Shown here: positions 23,258 through 29,448 of the stretch, piece by piece | Layout of the letters: the number at the start of each line of letters is the position of its first letter | Numbering within the stretch: the first letter of the stretch is position 1 | IMG/VR virus record: IMGVR_UViG_3300046003_002324 | Coordinates: 1-31,394 of that record | Reading direction: 5' to 3' (one strand) | DNA: 31,394 nt | From: a virus | Made by a program: the position numbers and the translations under genes | The notes under the pieces: model-generated | What the model saw: the letters and a program-made list of their open reading frames with translations, nothing else | What the model was told of the DNA's origin: nothing | Databases searched by the model: none

Positions 23258-23867
23258 GGCTGTCCTGCTGCGTCGCCAGTTCCTTGATGTGATGCCACTC
23301 AGCCGCAAACGCGGATTGCACCAGCGCCTTGTATTCCGTCTTGCTCTGCTTCCACGCGCCCAGCAGCGCCGTCGTGCCGCCCTGTCGCGCCACAATCTCC
23401 ATGTCGTCCATCCAGTCGCGGAACCCATCGGGCAGAGCCGCGACCTCATGCGTCTCAGCATCTGCATCAGGTGTGCCCTCCGTCGGCACACAGAACGTCT
23501 GGAACATCGCGTATTTGTAGGCCGCAGACATCGCTTTATTCGTCGCCTTGTCGCCCGAGTCCATCGCCTCGCCCACGACACGCACGGTATGCCGCGACCC
23601 ATCTACCGCCGCCACGAGGTCGTATTCCACTTCCACGACCACGTAGAACAGCGCCGTGCCCTTGCCCGTGACCCGCTCCACGCACTGTCGCGCCAACACA
23701 CGCGGCAACACGACCAGCCGATGTTTCGCCAGTAGGGGCGCAAGCGTATTCATCACCGCATCGATGCCACGAAAGGCAAAGCCTTGCTGCTGGTTCCTCG
23801 AGGTCTTGCCGATACCAATCGCGGCAAGCTCAGCCGCCACATTGGAAATTGCCTGATAGATATCCAT
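23250..23867 (-). CDS. erf: ERF-family single-strand annealing protein
   Basis: The 205-aa protein starts MDIYQAISNVAAELAAIGIG, then QQGFAFRGIDAVMNTLAPLL and AKHRLVVLPRVL, the ERF pattern 'Y-x-F-R-G-I-D-x-V-x-N-x-L-x-P-L-L-x-x-H-x-L'. Later GEAMDSGDKATNKAMSAAYK is the conserved Lys-rich helix used in DNA binding. ERF proteins anneal complementary single strands in phage recombination and genome circularisation. ATG 23867 has a GGAGGGGGAACG ribosome site. With YqaJ it forms a two-component recombination system. Confidence 0.9.
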   Translation of the reverse strand: MDIYQAISNVAAELAAIGIGKTSRNQQQGFAFRGIDAVMNTLAPLLAKHRLVVLPRVLARQCVERVTGKGTALFYVVVEVEYDLVAAVDGSRHTVRVVGEAMDSGDKATNKAMSAAYKYAMFQTFCVPTEGTPDADAETHEVAALPDGFRDWMDDMEIVARQGGTTALLGAWKQSKTEYKALVQSAFAAEWHHIKELATQQDSHV

Positions 23868-23880
23868 CGTTCCCCCTCCG

Positions 23881-23976
23881 TTACAGTAGAGTCCAGAAGA
23901 ACACCATCTCCACAAACGCCAGTGCCACTAACACGAACTGGCCGACCATCAACGCGATCGCCTTCACTCGTCCCAT
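23881..23976 (-). CDS. 31-aa single-span membrane micro-protein
   Basis: The sequence MGRVKAIALMVGQFVLVALA followed by FVEMVFFWTLL is almost entirely one membrane helix after a basic start. ATG 23976 has GGAGG 5 bases upstream, which is the main argument that it is expressed. It lies between the HTH gene and erf. Confidence 0.5.
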   Translation of the reverse strand: MGRVKAIALMVGQFVLVALAFVEMVFFWTLL

Positions 23977-24011
23977 CTCGTCCTCCTGCGGCATCACGCC
24001 GCGCTGTGACC

Positions 24012-24236
24012 TTACTGGTTCTTGTTTGATACCGTCAACCGCTTCGGGCGTCCAAGAGGACGTCGAGGCCGTGCCAACACCAACGCACGGTCAGCTTCTG
24101 AGAGCAGCCACTGTGACCCGACCTTCGTCGGGGCAATGCCACTCTGCTTCAACATCTGATAGACCCACGCTCGACTGCACTGGAGTTCGTCGGCCCACTG
24201 CTTGACTGTCATCACACCGGGTTCTGTATGCACCAT
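24012..24236 (-). CDS. Excisionase/MerR-like HTH DNA-binding protein
   Basis: The 74-aa protein contains a small winged helix-turn-helix: MTVKQWADELQCSRAWVYQM (residues 9-28) followed by a KQSGIAPTKVGSQWLLSEAD wing. This is the AlpA/excisionase-like helix-turn-helix_17 layout. A very basic tail (RPRRPLGRPKRLTVSNKNQ) follows. ATG 24236 begins only 7 bases after a TATAAT box, so its transcript may be leaderless; ATG 24212 is the alternative. It could regulate the early operon it heads. No integrase is present to suggest a true excisionase. Confidence 0.65.
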   Translation of the reverse strand: MVHTEPGVMTVKQWADELQCSRAWVYQMLKQSGIAPTKVGSQWLLSEADRALVLARPRRPLGRPKRLTVSNKNQ

Positions 24237-24243
24237 ACAACCA

Positions 24244-24249
24244 ATTATA
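24244..24249 (-). promoter_or_regulatory. TATAAT -10 box ahead of the DNA-metabolism operon
   Basis: A perfect TATAAT lies on the minus strand just before ATG 24236. The -35 position at 17 bases (GTGCAG, inside the terminator hairpin) is poor, so activation by a phage or host factor, or a chance match in AT-rich DNA, must be considered. If used, transcription would start at or within two bases of the start codon. Confidence 0.45.
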
Positions 24250-24252
24250 AAC

Positions 24253-24277
24253 TAAAAACGCCCCGGCTGCACGGGGA
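24253..24277 (-). terminator. Intrinsic terminator after the late lysis/kinase genes
   Basis: On the minus strand CCCCG - TGCAGC - CGGGG forms a 5-bp GC hairpin, followed by CGTTTTTAGTTT. It would end transcripts coming from the tail-lysis-kinase block and insulate the early operon that starts just below. Confidence 0.65.
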
Positions 24278-24345
24278 CGAGTCCGCGCAACCGAGGCGAA
24301 AGGGGGAACGATGGTTTGCTTACGATAGCATAAAGATTTCTTATG

Positions 24346-24918
24346 TCACGTAAAACTTTCGGCCCATGCCCAGTAGTGGCGCTGCACTAGCTGGACAAGC
24401 CGCTGTTGCATCACCTCGGGCCGCCCGTGCAGGTTGTCAATTCGTAGATGAAAGTCTGACGCGGTCAGCGCCGTCTCGCTGATGTGCGTGGTTGGGCGGT
24501 CACCCGAGACGAACGGCACGCCGTCGGGCGCATAGCGCGTGATGCACACGAGCAAGCCGTGGTTTTCCCGTATCCACTGCGCCTCATTGGGAAACCGCAC
24601 ATCGGGCACCACGACCACACCGGGACGATAGTTGCGGTCAACGCTCCAGTCATGCACCGCCCACGCCACCGCTCGCACCCAGACGTCTGGATCGGTTTGT
24701 CGACGACCGACGCCCACCTGCTGGAGCAAGGCGGCATCCTTCTCCGTCATCTCATGATTGACGCGACACACGGCACGCACCGCATCGGCAAACCCAATGC
24801 GATACGCTTCGGCCCCGAATGCCGCACAGATCGCGGCGGCGGCGGTGTCCTTGCCGTGTCGAGCTTTATGTCCCAGCCCGACAATAAACACGTTGCGGAG
24901 TGTCGGGAACGGACGCAC
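24346..24918 (-). CDS. Deoxynucleoside monophosphate kinase-like P-loop protein
   Basis: The 190-aa protein has a P-loop-like GLGHKARHGKDTAAAAI (residues 14-30), with GKDT replacing the usual GKS/T, and a VVVVPDVRFPNEAQWI block (101-116). This 'G-x-K-x-x-G-K-D-T ... D-V-R-F-x-N-E' pattern is that of the T4 gp1-type dNMP kinase group, which phosphorylates dNMPs for DNA synthesis. GTG 24918 is the start, four bases from the preceding stop and without a strong ribosome site. It might supply dNTPs; whether it handles a modified nucleotide cannot be told. The region 24237-24345 downstream holds the terminator and TATAAT box only. Confidence 0.75.
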   Translation of the reverse strand: MRPFPTLRNVFIVGLGHKARHGKDTAAAAICAAFGAEAYRIGFADAVRAVCRVNHEMTEKDAALLQQVGVGRRQTDPDVWVRAVAWAVHDWSVDRNYRPGVVVVPDVRFPNEAQWIRENHGLLVCITRYAPDGVPFVSGDRPTTHISETALTASDFHLRIDNLHGRPEVMQQRLVQLVQRHYWAWAESFT

Positions 24919-24920
24919 GA

Positions 24921-25085
24921 CTATTCTTTCGGAGCCGCGTCCTTAGCGACGAGCAGCCCAATAGCCGTCAGAATGGCAGGGCCGTCGGTCTGCCAATCCA
25001 CCTGCCCCGTCGCGGCAATCTTCGCGACGATGGCAAGAATGGTGGATACACCGGCCAGTGAGGTCTTCCAGTTTTTTTTCAGCAT
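24921..25085 (-). CDS. Holin-like small membrane protein
   Basis: The 54-aa protein reads MLKKNWKTSLAGVSTILAIV near the start and then AKIAATGQVDWQTDGPAILT, closing with AIGLLVAKDAAPKE. Two hydrophobic stretches around a short polar loop, a basic N terminus and a location beside the lysozyme fit a small phage holin or holin-like protein. ATG 25085 has AGGAG 9 bases upstream. The same frame stays open further upstream to a GTG at 25262, so a longer 113-aa form cannot be excluded. The first 169 bases before ATG 25085 contain no other convincing gene. Confidence 0.55.
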   Translation of the reverse strand: MLKKNWKTSLAGVSTILAIVAKIAATGQVDWQTDGPAILTAIGLLVAKDAAPKE

Positions 25086-25254
25086 GATGTCTATCTCCTG
25101 CGGCACACCAAGCACGAGGGCCGCATCTCGTGTGGTCTGCAGGATTGCCGACCACCACTGTGATGAGTGATAACGTCGCGTCTCAGCGCGAGCGTTGTCC
25201 CACAAGACTACCCACCGCCAACCAAGACGCGATAATGTCCAGACACGCCGCAGT

Positions 25255-25452
25255 CTATTCACGCGGCACCGATGGCGTATCATGCCACACATCGAGGGCG
25301 ATACGGGCCGTGATGCATCCGGTGTCACGATGCGCGGTCACAATCAACATAGGCTTGCGTCCGCGTCGCACATTCTCGATGGGCATATGCACCGTCACAG
25401 CATTATCCTGACGTGACCGCCAGACGGTGCCACCGGGGTGCTGCTCATCCAC
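25255..25452 (-). CDS. 65-aa small protein after lysozyme, unknown
   Basis: The frame starts with GTG 25452, overlapping the lysozyme TGA by 8 bases, and reads VDEQHPGGTVWRSRQDNAVT, then VHMPIENVRRGRKPMLIVTA and RIALDVWHDTPSVPRE. No family is known to me. ATG 25389 region starts (MPIENVRRG) would give a shorter form. It may be a lysis accessory or unrelated. Confidence 0.4.
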   Translation of the reverse strand: MDEQHPGGTVWRSRQDNAVTVHMPIENVRRGRKPMLIVTAHRDTGCITARIALDVWHDTPSVPRE

Positions 25453-25897
25453 GACGCGCCACGACAGGCCAGATGCCCGTGCGAAGTGCCTCGACGAGTC
25501 GACGGCCACGACGGACACCGACCTGCCCATACCACCGGCTGTCCTGTAGTTCGTCGGCAGCACGGTCGTAGTCCTTCACCGCCAATGCGGCAATCATTTT
25601 CCGAAAACCTTGTAGACGAGGTAGGCCCATATTGAACGCCAATTCCACAATGACCTCCTGTCGCACCGCGTCCAAGGTCGGGAACCATGCAAACGATGAC
25701 GCGTCGTGAATCGCGTCAGCCACATCACGCAGTAGCTGTGTCTCGGACTGGCCTTTTGTCCAGCGCAAACCCGATGGCGGTTCTTTGATCAATGCGTGGC
25801 CGTAACCAATCGTCCAGATGCCCACCGTGTCGGTATACGGCACGGGCGACCATCCTTCGGCGGTCTTCAGATGCCGCTTGAGCCGCGTCATGTTCAT
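25445..25897 (-). CDS. Endolysin, T4-type lysozyme (GH24)
   Basis: The 150-aa protein has the GH24 muramidase triad: E14 in KTAEGWSPVPY, D23 in TDTVGIWTIG and T29, with the exact E-8-D-5-T spacing of T4 lysozyme. GYGH follows, and later AFNMGLPRLQGFRK. It should cleave peptidoglycan glycan strands at lysis. There is no signal peptide or signal-anchor helix, so release to the periplasm needs a holin. ATG 25897 overlaps the previous TGA as ATGA. Confidence 0.92.
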   Translation of the reverse strand: MNMTRLKRHLKTAEGWSPVPYTDTVGIWTIGYGHALIKEPPSGLRWTKGQSETQLLRDVADAIHDASSFAWFPTLDAVRQEVIVELAFNMGLPRLQGFRKMIAALAVKDYDRAADELQDSRWYGQVGVRRGRRLVEALRTGIWPVVARRG

Positions 25898-26097
25898 TTG
25901 CGTTCCTCCAACACACGGTCGATGCGGTCACGCAGGTAACGGATGTCGGCCATGATCTGTCCCATCTTGGTGCCCTGCTCGAGTTCAATGCGTTGCAAGT
26001 CACGTTCGGCGGCTAACACTTTGCCCTCGATACGCACCAGCCACGCAATCGCCGCAACAATAGCAAGGGCACTCATGACAAGCACTTCGCCTGTCAC
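25894..26097 (-). CDS. Single-span coiled-coil membrane protein (spanin/lysis-cassette like)
   Basis: The 67-aa protein has one membrane helix (about residues 8-22: MSALAIVAAIAWLVR) and a charged coiled-coil tail (VLAAERDLQRIELEQGTKMG and IMADIRYLRDRIDRVLEERK). This shape matches an inner-membrane spanin or a membrane-anchored lysis accessory. GTG 26097 overlaps the previous TGA as GTGA; ATG 26076 is the alternative start. It overlaps the lysozyme start by ATGA. No separate lipoprotein outer spanin is visible. Confidence 0.55.
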   Translation of the reverse strand: MTGEVLVMSALAIVAAIAWLVRIEGKVLAAERDLQRIELEQGTKMGQIMADIRYLRDRIDRVLEERK

Positions 26098-26354
26098 GGC
26101 AGTCCACCACCTAGTGGCGTCGGCGGCACCGGTACCTGCACGCTAATCGGCACGCCCACCTGCTGCGTCACCGACGGTAGCTGTTGCATCACGTAGCCCA
26201 GCACACCGCTTGTCAATGCTGGGTCGTTGACGATAAACCCTTTGTTGCCGATGTAGCCGAGGGTGCTGTCATACAGCTCCACCGAAAACTCCAGATGCAC
26301 CCCGGCTTGTGTAAATCGCGCAGATGCCGCGACAAGGTTCCCAGTAATTGCCAT
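26094..26354 (-). CDS. 86-aa protein between tail fibre and lysis genes, unknown
   Basis: The product begins MAITGNLVAASARFTQAGVH, continues LEFSVELYDSTLGYIGNKGF and ends in a proline-rich tail (PISVQVPVPPTPLGGGLP). ATG 26354 has GAGGAG 4 bases upstream; the same frame is open for another 98 codons but that part overlaps the fibre gene. It is beta-rich and may be a minor virion protein. Confidence 0.5.
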   Translation of the reverse strand: MAITGNLVAASARFTQAGVHLEFSVELYDSTLGYIGNKGFIVNDPALTSGVLGYVMQQLPSVTQQVGVPISVQVPVPPTPLGGGLP

Positions 26355-26362
26355 ATGACTCC

Positions 26363-27136
26363 TCAGACAAAATAAACCAGATTGGCAATGGTATCGATAC
26401 CAGCCGTAAACGTATTCGAGGTCACATACAGTGTTGTACCCGTGATAATGCACGACCCCTGCGCCGCGCCTTCCGTATTCACCACGGTACCAACGCCGTA
26501 GGTCGACGCGTTCTGCGAGAACGGCAGACTGGCAAACGCGCCAACCGTCGCCCCGCTTTTCGCCCCGCCACGGAATTGGAGCGACACGTGTACTAGTCGA
26601 CCCAGTTTGGTATACGTGCCCGTCAGGTTTGTCGGCAGCGTCGTCCACGTGCCCGTCAGCGTTGGCGTGAACGTACCTTCCTCGTAGTCATCAAGGGTGT
26701 TGGCATCCGAACTTGCCGACTGCGTGGCCGGGAATGAAATACCGGCACCAGATGTCGCGGGTGTGGCTCCACCGACACTGATGGTCGATGCACCTTTGAT
26801 GCGCCCAGTCTGAAAATCGTAGAGCGTCGCGCCCGACCATGTCAGGGTGTCCGTGCTGTGCGTCTGTAGGACGTCGCCATTGGCAAAGTTAATGACGCCG
26901 CCGGTCGCTAGATACAGGTCACTCCACGGCAGCGCCGTCGTGCCGAGTGTCGCGGTGGGAGACGTCGGCGAGAACGTGCCGTTCACTCGCACCGCGCCGC
27001 CAAAGTCGAAGGTCGTATAGCCCACGCCCCCGGCGAACATCTGGTCAATCTTGTCGTAGACCACTGAAGAGATGGTGGCCGAGTTCCACGCCGTGGAGTT
27101 GTCGTAAATGGTGGCTCGTGTAATCGTGGTCGCCAT
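26363..27136 (-). CDS. Tail fibre/spike-like protein B (paralogue of upstream gene)
   Basis: The 257-aa beta-rich protein starts MATTITRATIYDNSTAWNSA. The shared core is GRIKGASTISVGGATPATSG with ANTLDDYEEGTFTPTLTGTW further on, the 'D-D-Y-E-E-G-T-F-T-P' element seen in many phage fibre and host-attachment proteins. The ends differ from the paralogue. It lies 6 bases after the paralogue's stop. Likely adsorption or baseplate role. Confidence 0.65.
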   Translation of the reverse strand: MATTITRATIYDNSTAWNSATISSVVYDKIDQMFAGGVGYTTFDFGGAVRVNGTFSPTSPTATLGTTALPWSDLYLATGGVINFANGDVLQTHSTDTLTWSGATLYDFQTGRIKGASTISVGGATPATSGAGISFPATQSASSDANTLDDYEEGTFTPTLTGTWTTLPTNLTGTYTKLGRLVHVSLQFRGGAKSGATVGAFASLPFSQNASTYGVGTVVNTEGAAQGSCIITGTTLYVTSNTFTAGIDTIANLVYFV

Positions 27137-27142
27137 AAGTCC

Positions 27143-27919
27143 CTACACGTAGTAGAACACGCTGCCGATGGTCGTGACGGTAAAGGAATTGCCCGTGGTG
27201 AATGCCTGCGCGCCGTAGACGCCAAGGACGCCGTGTGCCACCGCGTTCGTATCGACCACCGGCCCCGGTGCGCCGACAATGCGGTCAGCCGCGGCGGTGA
27301 ATGGCAGATTGCCAAACGCGCCGTTGAAGGTTCCCGCCTTCGTGCCGCCCGTCCACTGCATGGTGACATGCACCGCCCGGCCCACCTTGGTGTAGTAACC
27401 GGCGACCGATGTTGGCGTCGACGCCCACGTGCCTGTCACCGATGGCGTGAACGTGCCTTCCTCATAATCGTCGAGGGTGTTAGGGTCAGTGCTGGCCGAC
27501 TGCGCGGCAGGAAACGACACACCCGCGCCCGAGGTGGACGGTGTGGCACCACCGACGCTAATGGTTGATGCGCCCTTGACTCGGCCACCTTGCAGGTCAT
27601 AGAACGTGCCACCCGTCAGCGTCCACGTATCGACCGCGTGCGTCACCGTGATGCTGCCCGCGTAGTTAATCGTGCTGAGGCTTTTGAGGAACAGACTGCC
27701 CCACGGCTTCGTGCTGTCGCCTAATGCACCGCCGTCTGGATAGGTTTGTGTCAGATTGCCGATGGCGGTCATCACCCCGCCAAATTCAAATTGCGTGTAG
27801 TTGCGGCCTCCCGCAAACAATTGGTCAATCTTGTCAAAGATGAACGACGACAGCATCTGCGTGTTCAAGATGCTGACACCATTCACAATCGTCGGGCGTG
27901 TAATGGTTGTCGCTGGCAT
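27143..27919 (-). CDS. Tail fibre/spike-like protein A
   Basis: The 258-aa protein begins MPATTITRPTIVNGVSILNT. It shares with its neighbour the opening 'T-I-T-R-x-T-I', the FxFDKIDQLFAGGxNYTxFxFGG stretch, GGRVKGASTISVGGATPSTS and NTLDDYEEGTFTPSVTGTWA. The C terminus (SFTVTTIGSVFYYV) ends like the paralogue's LVYFV. ATG 27919 shares a base with the tail-hub stop (TAATG). It is likely a surface-binding or baseplate protein, arising with its neighbour by tandem duplication. Confidence 0.65.
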   Translation of the reverse strand: MPATTITRPTIVNGVSILNTQMLSSFIFDKIDQLFAGGRNYTQFEFGGVMTAIGNLTQTYPDGGALGDSTKPWGSLFLKSLSTINYAGSITVTHAVDTWTLTGGTFYDLQGGRVKGASTISVGGATPSTSGAGVSFPAAQSASTDPNTLDDYEEGTFTPSVTGTWASTPTSVAGYYTKVGRAVHVTMQWTGGTKAGTFNGAFGNLPFTAAADRIVGAPGPVVDTNAVAHGVLGVYGAQAFTTGNSFTVTTIGSVFYYV

Positions 27920-29448
27920 TACTGCCTCACCGTCATGAGCCGTGCAAACGTCGCCTGTGCAATGGTTTGTTCAAACGCACGTTGCTTCAAATCCGTTGCC
28001 GCTCGAATCTGCCGCGAGATGTCGACAGTGCTATTCACAATCGACCCGCGCTGTGTGATGGTCACGTCCGTCACCAACAGACTGGTAACATTGACAAACA
28101 ACGAGGAGGTGGCCGAGTTCGCTTGAATCGCCACATTGACATTGACACCCGGCAACAACAAGCGCGACGCATTCTCCACGCGTAAGGTCGTGTCAATCTC
28201 GTCGTCGGTCGTAAACTGCACTGACGTCAACGGCGAGTTATACAGATTCAAAAGCTGCTGCGCTCGTCGCTGTGCCTCGCCTTGGATGAGGGTGTCGTTG
28301 GCCTCGTGGAAGAGCGTGCCATATCGCAACGATTGACTACTCGTCGCGACGCCCAACACCGCAACCCGCGTGCCCTGACTCCAGAAGCGATTCACCGAGG
28401 GCGTCGCCGTCGTCACACCGACAATGGTCGTGTAGGTCGTGCCGGGCACGAGACTGCTCGTGCTGCCATCCGTCGGAGGCGTAATGACGGACGAGACTTG
28501 AATCACGCCTGTGATGGTGCGGACATCCGTGCCCACGACCATGCGCCCATTCAACGTCGGGTTCTTTAACGCGACACGGTCGCGGGTAATCAATTGGTCA
28601 AAGATGGTCGGGTCATCCACGCGGATGTTGGTAGTGTCGTCACCAGATAGCGGGTCGACTGCTTGGCTCAGTCGCGTCGACGCGCCAATGACTTGCGCTT
28701 CGCGCACTTGATTCGTCGCGTCGGTATTCACTTGCAAGCCGCGAAAGTTTTTTGACGTATCCGCAATCGTCGACACGTCGCTGAGATGGTCGGACCGTCG
28801 CGTCAGATGCACATGTTTATGCACATCGATGGACAGATACGCATCCGTCGTATCCGCGATGCGCTGTAGCGCATCCATCACGGTGTCATAGTTGAACGTG
28901 AACAACGGCGCGATGCCCAGCGACTGCGGCACGTAACCCAGTTCAAACCCATCCGTCGGCCCGGTAAACTGGTCGAGGATTTGCGCCATCATCGTGTTAT
29001 ACCCGACGCTGCCAAATGTGCCAGCGACACGCGCATACCGGTTAATCAACCACGTGTGGTCGACCGCTTCCACATCCGACACGACGCGACGCTCTGCTTG
29101 CCGGTCGTATCGCTTGCGAACGTTCAGCACCGTGCCCGAGAACAGCACATCGCCGAAGGTGAACGCAGTGGTCGACGACACATCACAGGGCGACAGCGAC
29201 ACGACGACGGGTTGCCCGACCGCCGGAGTCAGACTATACACGGCAAAATTAAATGTGGCTGGCTTGCCGAGTGACTGCTGAATCTGCCAGTCCTGTGCGA
29301 CGTAGCGGGTCAGGTCGATGCGGTGATACGTCTCACCACTGCCGGGAGATTGAATCGAGGTGGCGTGAATAAAAAACTGACGGGGAAAGAATCCCACCGT
29401 GAGGCTGTTGCTCACCGTGCATGACCCAATCACCGACAGGAATGACAT
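27919..29448 (-). CDS. Tail hub / baseplate-like protein
   Basis: The 509-aa protein follows the tape measure, where siphophages encode Dit/Tal-type hub proteins. A beta-rich N terminus (YVAQDWQIQQSLGKPATFNF), a FSGTVLNVRKRY segment, and NTMMAQILDQFTGPTDGFEL followed by FNYDTVMDALQRIADTTDAY and LSIDVHKHVHL recall gp27/Tal hub domains, where a helix 'D-A-L-x-x-I-A-x' and a following beta strand 'Y-x-I-D-x-x-x-x-x-x-H' are common. No peptidase motif is visible at the C terminus. ATG 29448 overlaps the tape-measure stop (TAATG). Confidence 0.65.
   Translation of the reverse strand: MSFLSVIGSCTVSNSLTVGFFPRQFFIHATSIQSPGSGETYHRIDLTRYVAQDWQIQQSLGKPATFNFAVYSLTPAVGQPVVVSLSPCDVSSTTAFTFGDVLFSGTVLNVRKRYDRQAERRVVSDVEAVDHTWLINRYARVAGTFGSVGYNTMMAQILDQFTGPTDGFELGYVPQSLGIAPLFTFNYDTVMDALQRIADTTDAYLSIDVHKHVHLTRRSDHLSDVSTIADTSKNFRGLQVNTDATNQVREAQVIGASTRLSQAVDPLSGDDTTNIRVDDPTIFDQLITRDRVALKNPTLNGRMVVGTDVRTITGVIQVSSVITPPTDGSTSSLVPGTTYTTIVGVTTATPSVNRFWSQGTRVAVLGVATSSQSLRYGTLFHEANDTLIQGEAQRRAQQLLNLYNSPLTSVQFTTDDEIDTTLRVENASRLLLPGVNVNVAIQANSATSSLFVNVTSLLVTDVTITQRGSIVNSTVDISRQIRAATDLKQRAFEQTIAQATFARLMTVRQ

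Noticed and set aside
22598-23602. Longer version of the YqaJ gene from an upstream start
   Set aside because: The extra N-terminal part is Arg/Trp-rich, overlaps the well-supported ERF gene, and the YqaJ homology begins just after ATG 23257.
23139-23735. 198-codon plus-strand frame opposite erf/YqaJ
   Set aside because: Arg/His-rich composition typical of an antisense reading of a coding region, with no ribosome site.
24012-24236. Excisionase as evidence of a temperate phage
   Set aside because: The small HTH fold is shared by many regulators, and no integrase, attachment site or lysogeny repressor is visible in the window.
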